Both the position numbers and the translations under genes were made by a program. The notes beneath the pieces were generated by a model that did no database searches, was not told where the DNA came from, and saw only the letters and a list, made by a program, of their open reading frames with translations. Below are positions 1 through 5,228 of a stretch of DNA of 5,228 bases, in pieces. The stretch is taken from the NCBI GenBank assembly GCA_019420135.1, contig JAHZHS010000027.1, positions 12,112 to 17,339 of the forward strand, in the 5' to 3' direction. The stretch comes from Oscillospiraceae bacterium (lineage in GTDB: Bacteria; Bacillota; Clostridia; Oscillospirales; Ruminococcaceae). Positions within the stretch are counted from its first letter, which is position 1, and each line of letters begins with the position of its first letter.

Positions 1-1
1 A

Positions 2-463
2 GACAACATGGTGATCATGGGAGCATCTGCGGGCGGATATCTTGCCCTGCAGGCAGGCTATACGCTGCCCTATGTAAAAGGCGTGATTGATCTGTACGGC
101 GTGACGGATTTCCCCACCATGGTGCCCGATCCTCAGGACGAGGTCGCCTTCCGCAGCTCGGTTCCGGTGAGACTGACGGGGGAAACCCAAATCTCAGAAA
201 TCTGGAAAAAGATGGAGGAGACCTCTGTTGCACACACTGTCCGGGATATGGTGGAGAAAAAACCTACCTTGATTGCGCACGGAACCGGTGATACGGTGGT
301 GCCGTCGGCGCAAAGCGAGAAACTCTATCAGATTTTGATGGAAAAGGAATGCCCGGCGGACCTGCACCTGATAGAAGGTGCAGCACATGCGGATATGCGC
401 TTTTTCCAGAAAGAAATGATGGACCTGTATGAGTCCTTCATCCGAAAAGTCACGGCAACCTGA
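2..463 (+). CDS. alpha/beta-hydrolase (esterase/peptidase S9-like), 3' part only
   Basis: This is the C-terminal part of a serine hydrolase; the reading frame is open at the left edge, so the true start lies before the window. The visible part begins Asp-Asn and then Met at 8, which should not be taken as the start because it leads directly into the nucleophile elbow. Counting from that Met, the elbow is G-A-S-A-G-G with nucleophile Ser7 (codon 26-28). The acid is probably Asp95 in HGTGDTVVP and the catalytic His is His127 in EGAAHAD, so the triad is complete and correctly ordered. The small-residue elbow and HGxxD motif resemble the BD-FAE/acetyl-esterase and prolyl-oligopeptidase-like hydrolases. 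The missing N-terminal part would hold the first strands and the oxyanion HGG(G) motif. The stop at 461-463 lies 15 nt before the sulfatase, suggesting one operon. GC content looks lower (about 52% in sampled lines) than in the neighbouring genes. The substrate is unknown; a carboxylester is a reasonable guess. Confidence 0.88.
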   Translation, partial: DNMVIMGASAGGYLALQAGYTLPYVKGVIDLYGVTDFPTMVPDPQDEVAFRSSVPVRLTGETQISEIWKKMEETSVAHTVRDMVEKKPTLIAHGTGDTVVPSAQSEKLYQILMEKECPADLHLIEGAAHADMRFFQKEMMDLYESFIRKVTAT

Positions 464-478
464 CAGAAAGGATCCCCT

Positions 479-1972
479 ATGCCAAAAGATATCTTGCTTT
501 ATATGTCGGACCAGCATTCCTACCGGCTGCAGGGCTATGCAGGCAATGCTGTGGTCCGCACCCCCAACCTGGACCGGCTGGCGGCCCAAGGGGTGGCCAT
601 GACCAACGCCATGACCGCCTGCCCGCTGTGTGTGCCCGCCCGGGCTGCCATGATCTCCGGTCAGCTGCCCAGCAACAACGGCGTGCTGTTCAATTTCGGC
701 TCCCTGCCCTCGGATCAGGCCACCTTTCTGCATTGCCTGAACGCCGCCGGCTACGACACCATCCTGTGCGGGCGGATGCATTTTGTGGGGCCGGATCAGC
801 GGCATGGATATTCCCGCCGCATTGCCGGGGACCGCACCCCGGTATTCCAGAACAACGTCCCGGCGCCCCGGCGCCCCGACGGCTCCCCCAGCAAGGTCAC
901 CGGCTTTGACGAAAACGGGGCGGTCCGCTACATCGGCGGCGGCGATTCCCCGGTGCTGGCCTACGACCGCTATGTGGTGGAACATGCCCTGGACTATCTG
1001 GCGCAGGATCATGAGCGGCCCCAGTTCATCACGGTGGGAACCTATGGCCCCCATTTCCCCTATGTGGCACCGCCCGACCTCTATGACTACTATTATGATA
1101 AGGTGGACCTCAGCGATGTGTCCGACACCTTTGACGGCGGTGCTGCCCTGATGGGCAAAATGCAGGAAGCCGATCCCCGGGTGGCCCGGGCCGCCCGCGC
1201 AGCCTATTACGGGATGGTGGAACTGCAGGACCGGCATATCGGTGCGGTGTACGATGCCTTCCAGGCCTATCTGAAGCGCACCGGACGGGAGGGCATCTTC
1301 CTCTATGTGTCCGACCACGGGGATATGAACGGCACCCACGGCTATTACGGCAAACAGGTGTTCTATGATCCGGCGGTGCATATTCCTTTCGTGATACAGG
1401 GTGCGGGGATTGCCCGGGGAAAGACCATCGACAGTCCGGTCAGCCTGATGGATGTGGGCCCCACCATCTGTGACCTGGCGGGAGTGGAATCCCTGCCCGG
1501 GGACGGCAAGAGCCTGGCCCCCCAGCTGGCGGAAGGGACCCAGGACCCCGACCGCATGGTGGTCAGTGAGCTGTATACCTATCTGCCCAATGGACGGACC
1601 TCCCTGGGCCGGATGGTCAAATGGCAGGACTGGAAGTATTACCGGTATTCCGGCCTGGAGAATGAACCCCATCTCTACAACTGCCGCCAGGATCCCGACG
1701 AGGAGCACAATGTGGTGGCGGAGTATCCCGAGATCGAAGAAAAGCTGAGCGCCTGCGCCGACAGCTACAAGACCTACGATGAGGTGATGGTGCACGAGCG
1801 GTGGGCCATGAAGCAGCTGAGGATCCTGCGCCAGTGCAATTTTGACGATCCCCGGGAACGGTGGCAGTGTCCGCCGGACCTGCCGGAACTGGAACACCCC
1901 GTCTGTACCAGCAAGCAGTTCGGGCCGACTCCCTGGGTGGTGGCACTGAAGCGGCTGCTGGCCCGCCAGTAA
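479..1972 (+). CDS. S1-family sulfatase, Cys-type, choline-sulfatase-like
   Basis: A complete 497-aa sulfatase that should hydrolyse a sulfate (or possibly phosphonate) ester. The signature C-V-P-A-R-A-A-M-I-S-G at residues 51-61 carries Cys51, the residue converted to formylglycine in this family; anaerobes usually use a radical-SAM maturase, which is not in this window. Likely metal ligands are Asp11 (in SDQH) and Asp279-His280 (in SDHGD). His192 in GPHFPY and Lys292 also sit at family-conserved places. The block GRMHFVGPDQRHGY (98-111) and PLCVPARA resemble choline-sulfatase BetC, but the usual Lys of the G-K motif is Arg99. There is no signal peptide or lipobox, so the enzyme is probably cytoplasmic and acts on an imported or small substrate. 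AAAGGA at 467-472 lies 6 nt before the ATG and supports this start. It follows the hydrolase by 15 nt and ends before a strong terminator. Family assignment is firm; choline sulfate as substrate is only a possibility. Confidence 0.93.
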   Translation: MPKDILLYMSDQHSYRLQGYAGNAVVRTPNLDRLAAQGVAMTNAMTACPLCVPARAAMISGQLPSNNGVLFNFGSLPSDQATFLHCLNAAGYDTILCGRMHFVGPDQRHGYSRRIAGDRTPVFQNNVPAPRRPDGSPSKVTGFDENGAVRYIGGGDSPVLAYDRYVVEHALDYLAQDHERPQFITVGTYGPHFPYVAPPDLYDYYYDKVDLSDVSDTFDGGAALMGKMQEADPRVARAARAAYYGMVELQDRHIGAVYDAFQAYLKRTGREGIFLYVSDHGDMNGTHGYYGKQVFYDPAVHIPFVIQGAGIARGKTIDSPVSLMDVGPTICDLAGVESLPGDGKSLAPQLAEGTQDPDRMVVSELYTYLPNGRTSLGRMVKWQDWKYYRYSGLENEPHLYNCRQDPDEEHNVVAEYPEIEEKLSACADSYKTYDEVMVHERWAMKQLRILRQCNFDDPRERWQCPPDLPELEHPVCTSKQFGPTPWVVALKRLLARQ

Positions 1973-2010
1973 TCCGGCCAATCCTTGCAGACAAACCGAA
2001 AGGCTCCCCG

Positions 2011-2024
2011 CGGGAAATTTCCCG
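2011..2024. repeat. 14-bp perfect palindrome in sulfatase 3' region
   Basis: CGGGAAATTTCCCG is a perfect palindrome between the sulfatase stop codon and the terminator stem. With no loop it would be a poor RNA hairpin, so it is more likely a protein-binding site or chance. No similar copy was noticed elsewhere in the window. Confidence 0.4.
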
Positions 2025-2031
2025 ATCCATG

Positions 2032-2074
2032 ACAAAAGACCGCCCCTGGCAAGCTGCCAGGGGCGGTCTTTTGT
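2032..2074. terminator. bidirectional intrinsic terminator, perfect 20-bp stem
   Basis: The arms 2032-2051 and 2055-2074 are perfectly complementary over 20 bp, with a 3-nt AGC loop. The core (GACCGCCCCTGGC) is GC-rich, and the outer part gives AAAA on the left and TTTT on the right, so a short U-run follows the GC stem whichever strand is transcribed. It lies 59 nt after the sulfatase stop and 38 nt past the end of the convergent LacI-type gene, exactly where a shared terminator is expected. On the plus strand a GTGTGTGT stretch follows. Confidence 0.92.
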
Positions 2075-2112
2075 GTGTGTAATCCATGGGAAGGACAGGA
2101 GCCCGGCGGGAC

Positions 2113-3102
2113 TCAGCCCTGACGGACGCTGCCGCCCTCCCGGAAATGGTAGCCGATGAGCTGTTTCTTGCTCACCGGTTCGCCCCGGCTCATCTTCAGC
2201 ACCGTCTCGGCACAGATGACGGCCTGGGTCTCGGCGTCAAAACGGATGGTGGTCAGCGGGGGGATCAGCAGCTCGTTGGTCTCGTAGCCGCCGAACCCGG
2301 TCACCGAGATGTCCTCGGGGATGCGCAGGCCCAGTTCCCGGGCCGCCTTGTAGACACCGTAGGCAATGCGGTCGGTGGCGCAGACCAGCACTTCGGGGCG
2401 GTCGGGAGAGCGCAGGATGTCCCGGGCCACCGAGAGGGAAGTCTGGTAGGTGAAATCCGCCAGATAGTTGCGCACGTCGGTGATGCCGCAGGCCTGCAGC
2501 CCCCGCAGGACGCCCTCCTTGCGCTGCTGGCCCACCGCGATGTCATCCTCGCTCACCCACAGAAAGCCCACCCGGGTCAGGCCGCGGCCGGCAAGATAGC
2601 GGCCCAGCTCCTCCCCGGCGGCCAGGTTGTCGTCCATGATGGAGACCCCGGGACGGAACTCCTGCCCCATAAAGACCACCGGGGTCTTTATGGCCTGCAC
2701 CGCCTTCTCGTGGGCGGGGGTGATGTAGGTGGCCACAATGATGATGCCGTCCACATTCATCCGGGCCAGATTGCCGATGCTGCGCACCTCGTAGGCCAGG
2801 TCGCCCTCGGTGTTGATGAACAGCGGCGTGTAGGATTTGGTGCGCAGATACTTGTCGATGGCGGTGAGGACCCGGGGTGTGGTGACCGAGTCGAAGCTGG
2901 GCAGAATGATGCCGATGATATGGCTCTGCTTGGCGCTGAGCCGGGCAAAGACATTGGCCTCATAGTGATAATGGTCGATGGCCTGCCGGATCCGGCGGGC
3001 GCTCTCGTCTCGAACCGGTTTCCCGTTCAGATAGCGGGAGACGGTGCTTTTGGCCACCCCGGCCATGGCCGCCACGTCGTCGATGGTGGAATGCTCTTTC
3101 AT
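2113..3102 (-). CDS. scrR: LacI-family repressor of the sucrose locus
   Basis: A 329-aa DNA-binding repressor. Residues 6-25 (TIDDVAAMAGVAKSTVSRYL) form the LacI helix-turn-helix; residues about 47-60 (YEANVFARLSAKQS) are the hinge, with Leu55 at the place of the minor-groove leucine. From about residue 62 comes the periplasmic-binding-protein-like sugar domain (GIILPSFDS; VDGIIIVATY; ATDRIAYGVYKAARELG; DISVTGFGG). The length is typical for the family. The frame extends 30 codons further upstream to 3192, but the ATG at 3102 puts the HTH at the usual distance from the N-terminus, and the extension would run through the predicted promoter. The ribosome binding site is weak (GAG about 11 nt upstream), which would suit a low-level regulator. 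It is divergent from a sucrose-type EIIBC, and ACCGGT palindromes lie between them. The AGVAKSTVSRYLNG form resembles ScrR-type sucrose repressors. The likely inducer is sucrose-6-phosphate or a fructose-containing sugar; this is inferred from context. Confidence 0.92.
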   Translation of the reverse strand: MKEHSTIDDVAAMAGVAKSTVSRYLNGKPVRDESARRIRQAIDHYHYEANVFARLSAKQSHIIGIILPSFDSVTTPRVLTAIDKYLRTKSYTPLFINTEGDLAYEVRSIGNLARMNVDGIIIVATYITPAHEKAVQAIKTPVVFMGQEFRPGVSIMDDNLAAGEELGRYLAGRGLTRVGFLWVSEDDIAVGQQRKEGVLRGLQACGITDVRNYLADFTYQTSLSVARDILRSPDRPEVLVCATDRIAYGVYKAARELGLRIPEDISVTGFGGYETNELLIPPLTTIRFDAETQAVICAETVLKMSRGEPVSKKQLIGYHFREGGSVRQG

Positions 3103-3129
3103 GGTACGGCACACTCGTTTTGTGAATTT

Positions 3130-3150
3130 GCAGCGCCCGCAGGACGCTGC
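3130..3150 (-). other. small hairpin in the repressor 5' leader
   Basis: GCAGCG (3130-3135) and CGCTGC (3145-3150) are complementary across a 9-nt loop and would lie in the untranslated leader of the repressor mRNA, between its predicted start near 3156 and the ATG at 3102. It is short and has no U-run, so it is not a convincing attenuator. Confidence 0.35.
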
Positions 3151-3162
3151 ATCGCTGCCTGT

Positions 3163-3192
3163 ATTATACCATAGCCCTCCGCACAGCGTCAA
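3163..3192 (-). promoter_or_regulatory. predicted sigma-A promoter of the LacI-type gene
   Basis: Read on the minus strand, TTGACG (3192-3187) and a consensus TATAAT (3168-3163) are separated by 18 bp. Transcription would start near 3156 and give a leader of about 50 nt before the ATG at 3102. The -35 element overlaps the operator-like site at 3191-3200, which predicts autorepression. Confidence 0.8.
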
Positions 3193-3200
3193 ACCGGTAC
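3191..3200. promoter_or_regulatory. putative LacI-type operator O3 (autoregulatory)
   Basis: AAACCGGTAC matches the left half and the ACCGGT core of the two better palindromes at 3226 and 3313, but the right arm is degenerate (AC instead of TT). It overlaps the -35 box of the repressor's own promoter. The central CG at 3195/3196 is typical of LacI-family operators. It is weaker than O1 and O2. Confidence 0.6.
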
Positions 3201-3225
3201 GACCACCCCGAGGTCGAATAAAATA

Positions 3226-3235
3226 AAACCGGTTT
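3226..3235. promoter_or_regulatory. putative LacI-type operator O1 (upstream)
   Basis: AAACCGGTTT is a perfect 10-bp palindrome centred at 3230/3231, 88 bp upstream of the centre of O2. It lies about 75-83 bp upstream of the predicted scrA transcription start. The flanking bases on the right (CACAAAA) resemble those after O2 (TACGAAA). The position fits an auxiliary operator serving either promoter. Confidence 0.72.
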
Positions 3236-3273
3236 CACAAAAAATCGGGCGAAAAATTGTGAATATTCCCCTA

Positions 3274-3302
3274 TTGCAACCTCTGTTTTCTGTGCTTATA
3301 AT
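3274..3302 (+). promoter_or_regulatory. predicted sigma-A promoter of scrA-scrB
   Basis: TTGCAA (3274-3279) and a consensus TATAAT (3297-3302) are separated by exactly 17 bp. The predicted transcription start is around 3309, giving a leader of about 58 nt. An operator-like palindrome begins a few bases after that start, so a bound repressor would block initiation. No convincing CcpA cre site was seen here. Confidence 0.83.
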
Positions 3303-3312
3303 AATCAATAGA

Positions 3313-3324
3313 AAAACCGGTTTT
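3313..3324. promoter_or_regulatory. putative LacI-type operator O2 (main)
   Basis: AAAACCGGTTTT is a perfect 12-bp palindrome centred at 3318/3319, the best of the set. It covers roughly +5 to +16 of the predicted scrA transcript. Even symmetry with a central CG and A/T-rich arms is typical of LacI-family sites. It is the expected main operator for repression of scrA-scrB. Confidence 0.78.
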
Positions 3325-3367
3325 ACGAAACATTCACGATTCATGGTATTATCCGGGGAGGCAAATC

Positions 3368-4798
3368 ATGAGCGAGCAGAACAAACAGGAGCAGTATCTT
3401 GCCATTGTCAAGCAGCTGGTGGAACTGGTGGGCGGAAAGGACAACATTGTGGCCAGCACCCATTGCGCCACCCGACTGCGCATTGTGCTGAAAGATTACG
3501 ACAAGGCCGACCGTGACAAAATTGAGGATGTGGATCTGGTCAAAGGCCAGTTTGTGGCCGGCAACCAGCTGCAGATCATTTTCGGGGCCGGGCTGGTCAA
3601 CGAGATCTACGAGGTCTTTGCCCAGTACACGGGCACCGCAGGCAACACCATGGCGGAGGTCAAACAGGCGGCAGCCACCCGCATGAATCCCCTGCAGGCG
3701 GTCATCAAGTCTTTGTCCGACGTGTTTGTGGACATTATGCCCGGCATTCTGGCGGCGGCGCTGCTCTCCGGCCTGACGGGAGTTCTCTCCCAGTGGGGAT
3801 TCGTGGCGGATAACGCCACCCTCGCCGGCATCAACAAGCTGGTCAGCCTGGCGGCCAACGGCATCTTCAATATCCTGCCCATGGCGGTGTGCTACTCCGC
3901 CTGCAAGCGCTACGGCGGCAAACCCATTCTGGGTCTTGTCATCGGCGCCATCATGCTGGACGGCACACTGGCCAACGCCTACGACGCGGCCAAGGGCCTG
4001 GTGGTGCCCGACACCATCAGTCTCTTCGGGCTGAACATCGAGTTGGTGGGCTTCCAGGGCGGCATCATCATCGCCCTGATGATGGGCTTTATCGTCGCCA
4101 AGCTGGATATCTTCTTTGACAAAAAGATCCCCGACGTGGTCAAGCTTCTCTTCTCGCCCATGTGCTCGGTGCTCATCTCCACCGTGCTGCTGTTCACCGT
4201 GGTGGGCCCGGTGGGCCGCCTGCTCTCCAGCGGCATCACCAACGGCCTGGTCTGGATGACCCAGAACCTGGGCGCCGTGGGATACATGGTCTTTGCCGGT
4301 GTGCAGCAGATCATCGTCATCACCGGCCTGCACCACATCATCGGTGCCATCGAGGCACAGCTCCTCTCCGACACGGGACGCAACTTCCTCAACCCCCTCA
4401 TGTCGGTGGCCCTCATGGGTCAGGGCGGCGCCGTGCTGGGCTACCTCTTCCTCAACTGGAAGAACAACAAGGTCAAGGAACTGTGCATCCCCTCCTTCAT
4501 CTCCACCCTCTTCGGCATCAGCGAGCCGGCCATCTTCGGCGTCAACCTGCGGAATAAGTTCCCCCTGGTGGGCGGCTGCATCGGCGGCGCCTGCGCGGGC
4601 TGCTATGCCTACTTCGCCAATCTGGCGGCTCTGGGCTTCGGCACCACCGCCCTGCCCGGCATGGCCATCTGTGACCCCGCCGGCAACGGATATCTCCACT
4701 ATATCATTGCCCATCTCATCGCGCTGGCTGTCGGCCTGGTATGTACCGTCATTCTGGGAAAGACCCTGGCCAAAAAGAACACAGCCGCACAATCCTGA
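3368..4798 (+). CDS. scrA: PTS sucrose-type EIIBC permease
   Basis: A 476-aa membrane permease of the glucose/sucrose PTS family that imports and phosphorylates its sugar, here most likely sucrose to sucrose-6-phosphate. Residues about 8-85 are the EIIB domain, with the phosphorylated Cys33 in STHCATRLRIVLKD. After a linker, EIIC runs from about 115 to 465, with roughly ten hydrophobic segments (for example 121-142, 186-198, 230-245, 262-281, 304-320). Typical EIIC blocks are GLHHIIGAIEAQ (320-331) and GISEPAIFGVNLR (383-395); the latter holds the conserved sugar-binding Glu386. The protein ends soon after the last membrane segment and has no EIIA domain, so a separate EIIA (Crr-like) must supply phosphate. 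GGGGAGG at 3355-3361 lies 6 nt before the ATG and fixes the start. A GH32 gene follows 64 nt later, which favours sucrose over trehalose or beta-glucosides. Transcription is probably from the promoter at 3274-3302 and repressed at O2. Confidence 0.93.
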   Translation: MSEQNKQEQYLAIVKQLVELVGGKDNIVASTHCATRLRIVLKDYDKADRDKIEDVDLVKGQFVAGNQLQIIFGAGLVNEIYEVFAQYTGTAGNTMAEVKQAAATRMNPLQAVIKSLSDVFVDIMPGILAAALLSGLTGVLSQWGFVADNATLAGINKLVSLAANGIFNILPMAVCYSACKRYGGKPILGLVIGAIMLDGTLANAYDAAKGLVVPDTISLFGLNIELVGFQGGIIIALMMGFIVAKLDIFFDKKIPDVVKLLFSPMCSVLISTVLLFTVVGPVGRLLSSGITNGLVWMTQNLGAVGYMVFAGVQQIIVITGLHHIIGAIEAQLLSDTGRNFLNPLMSVALMGQGGAVLGYLFLNWKNNKVKELCIPSFISTLFGISEPAIFGVNLRNKFPLVGGCIGGACAGCYAYFANLAALGFGTTALPGMAICDPAGNGYLHYIIAHLIALAVGLVCTVILGKTLAKKNTAAQS

Positions 4799-4807
4799 CA
4801 CCCCGGC

Positions 4808-4833
4808 GCCCGGACGGCAGATGCCGCCCGGGC
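4808..4833 (+). other. intercistronic hairpin between scrA and scrB
   Basis: GCCCGG-A-CGGC (4808-4818) pairs with GCCG-C-CCGGGC (4823-4833), with one A.C mismatch and a short AGAT loop. The right arm can also pair with CCGGG at 4837-4841, giving an alternative stem. No U-run follows, so it is not a standard terminator. It may stabilise or process the mRNA and so set the permease-to-hydrolase ratio; this role is inferred. Confidence 0.55.
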
Positions 4834-4862
4834 CATCCGGGTCTCTGCAAGGAGGACTTTGT

Positions 4863-5228
4863 ATGGAAAATTCCACCTATCCCGCCCAGGTCCGCAAGGC
4901 TTACGCCGATATGAGCGCCGCCCCCGCCGATCCCTGGCGTCCGGCCTACCACCTGACCCCGCTGGCCGGGACCCTGGGCGACCCCAACGGCCTGTGCCAG
5001 TGGGGGGATACCTTTCATCTCTTTTATGTCACCAGCCCCCTGTCTTGTCTGACCACCCAGCGCACGCCCTGTGTCTGGGCCCACTGCACCACCAAAGATT
5101 TCATTCACTACCGCCGTCTGCCGGTGGCTATCTGGCCCGACCATCGCAGGGACCGGGACGGTGTGTACAGCGGCTCGGCCCTGATCCGGGAGGGCAAGCT
5201 GTATCTCTACTACACCGGCAATGTGCGC
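4863..5228 (+). CDS. scrB: GH32 sucrose-6-phosphate hydrolase, 5' part only
   Basis: The first 122 codons of a GH32 enzyme; the frame is open at the right edge (a full protein is usually about 450-500 aa). It should cleave sucrose-6-phosphate to glucose-6-phosphate and fructose in the cytoplasm; no signal peptide is seen. Residues 26-44 read RPAYHLTPLAGTLGDPNGL, the GH32 N-terminal block, with nucleophile Asp40 (codon 4980-4982). The usual NDPNG is GDPNG here. Further blocks are FHLFY (50-54), WAHCTTKDFIHY (equivalent to WGHATSxDLVHW), RDGVYSGSA (the xSGSA block) and YYTGN. The RD and E catalytic blocks lie beyond the window. AAGGAGGA at 4849-4856, 6 nt before the ATG, is a very strong ribosome binding site and decides the start. 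The 64-nt gap after the EIIBC gene holds only a hairpin, so the two are probably cotranscribed. Other beta-fructosidases (for example for fructo-oligosaccharides) share the fold, but PTS linkage favours the phosphorylated sucrose substrate. Confidence 0.9.
   Translation, partial: MENSTYPAQVRKAYADMSAAPADPWRPAYHLTPLAGTLGDPNGLCQWGDTFHLFYVTSPLSCLTTQRTPCVWAHCTTKDFIHYRRLPVAIWPDHRRDRDGVYSGSALIREGKLYLYYTGNVR

Noticed and set aside
194..2035. A 613-codon open frame on the minus strand opposite the sulfatase
   Set aside because: It lies antisense to a gene with clear family motifs, has a low-complexity Gly/His/Val/Ala-rich composition, resembles no family I know, and spans a terminator stem. High-GC codon bias removes stops from this frame.
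2173..2181. ACCGGT cores elsewhere (near 2174 in the repressor gene and near 284 in the hydrolase)
   Set aside because: Only the 6-bp core is present, without the A/T arms. A few such hexamers are expected in 5 kb of GC-rich DNA.
2086..3174. A 362-codon open frame on the plus strand opposite the LacI-type repressor
   Set aside because: The minus-strand frame has an unmistakable HTH and sugar-binding domain. The plus frame is a shadow with no family features.
3103..3192. A 30-codon N-terminal extension of the repressor
   Set aside because: It would cover the predicted promoter and the leader hairpin, and would put the HTH unusually far from the N-terminus. The ATG at 3102 gives the standard LacI arrangement.
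3200..3216. CGACC/GGTCG 5-bp inverted repeat in the control region
   Set aside because: The arms are short with a 7-nt loop and have no U-run or relation to the operator motif; this is expected by chance.
3341..4876. A 511-codon open frame on the minus strand opposite the EIIBC gene
   Set aside because: It is rich in Asp, His, Gln and Gly, as expected from the complement of a membrane-protein gene, and has no recognisable domain or ribosome binding site. It is an antisense shadow.
1..5228. Search for CRISPR arrays, tRNA or rRNA genes, insertion sequences, attachment sites or a defence system
   Set aside because: No regularly spaced repeats, RNA gene signatures, transposase or recombinase motifs, or defence domains were seen. 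The genes are metabolic and regulatory.

Overview
The window looks like part of a chromosome of a high-GC, anaerobic, gut-type Firmicute. A relative of Faecalibacterium, Gemmiger or Subdoligranulum (Oscillospiraceae) would fit. This rests on strong AGGAGG-type ribosome binding sites, GC-rich codon use, a PTS sucrose locus under a LacI-type repressor, and a Cys-type sulfatase. The genus is inferred and was not tested.

Left part (1-1972, plus strand): the 3' end of an alpha/beta-hydrolase (esterase/peptidase-like) gene, whose start lies before the window, is followed after 15 nt by a complete 497-aa S1 sulfatase resembling choline-sulfatase. The two probably form one transcript. Their natural substrate cannot be read from the sequence. 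The unit ends at a perfect 20-bp stem terminator (2032-2074). This terminator also serves the convergent minus-strand gene.

Right part (2113-5228): a sucrose-utilisation locus. A LacI-family repressor (scrR-like, minus strand, 2113-3102) is divergent from a sucrose-type PTS EIIBC permease (scrA-like, 3368-4798). The permease is followed by the first 122 codons of a GH32 sucrose-6-phosphate hydrolase (scrB-like, from 4863, cut by the window end). EIIBC would import sucrose as sucrose-6-phosphate, GH32 would split it into glucose-6-phosphate and fructose, and the LacI protein would repress both until sugar is present.

The 265-nt divergent control region (3103-3367) is the most informative non-coding stretch. 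It holds a recognisable promoter in each direction. It also has three copies of an A-rich/ACCGGT/T-rich palindrome: one just after the predicted scrA transcription start, one about 80 bp upstream of it, and one overlapping the -35 element of the repressor's own promoter. A fourth, similar site lies inside the repressor coding sequence. The layout predicts repression of scrA-scrB plus autorepression of scrR.

No RNA genes, CRISPR arrays, insertion sequences or attachment sites were seen. I found no clear sign of a wholly new system. The unassigned sulfatase/hydrolase pair and the operator layout are the best leads.
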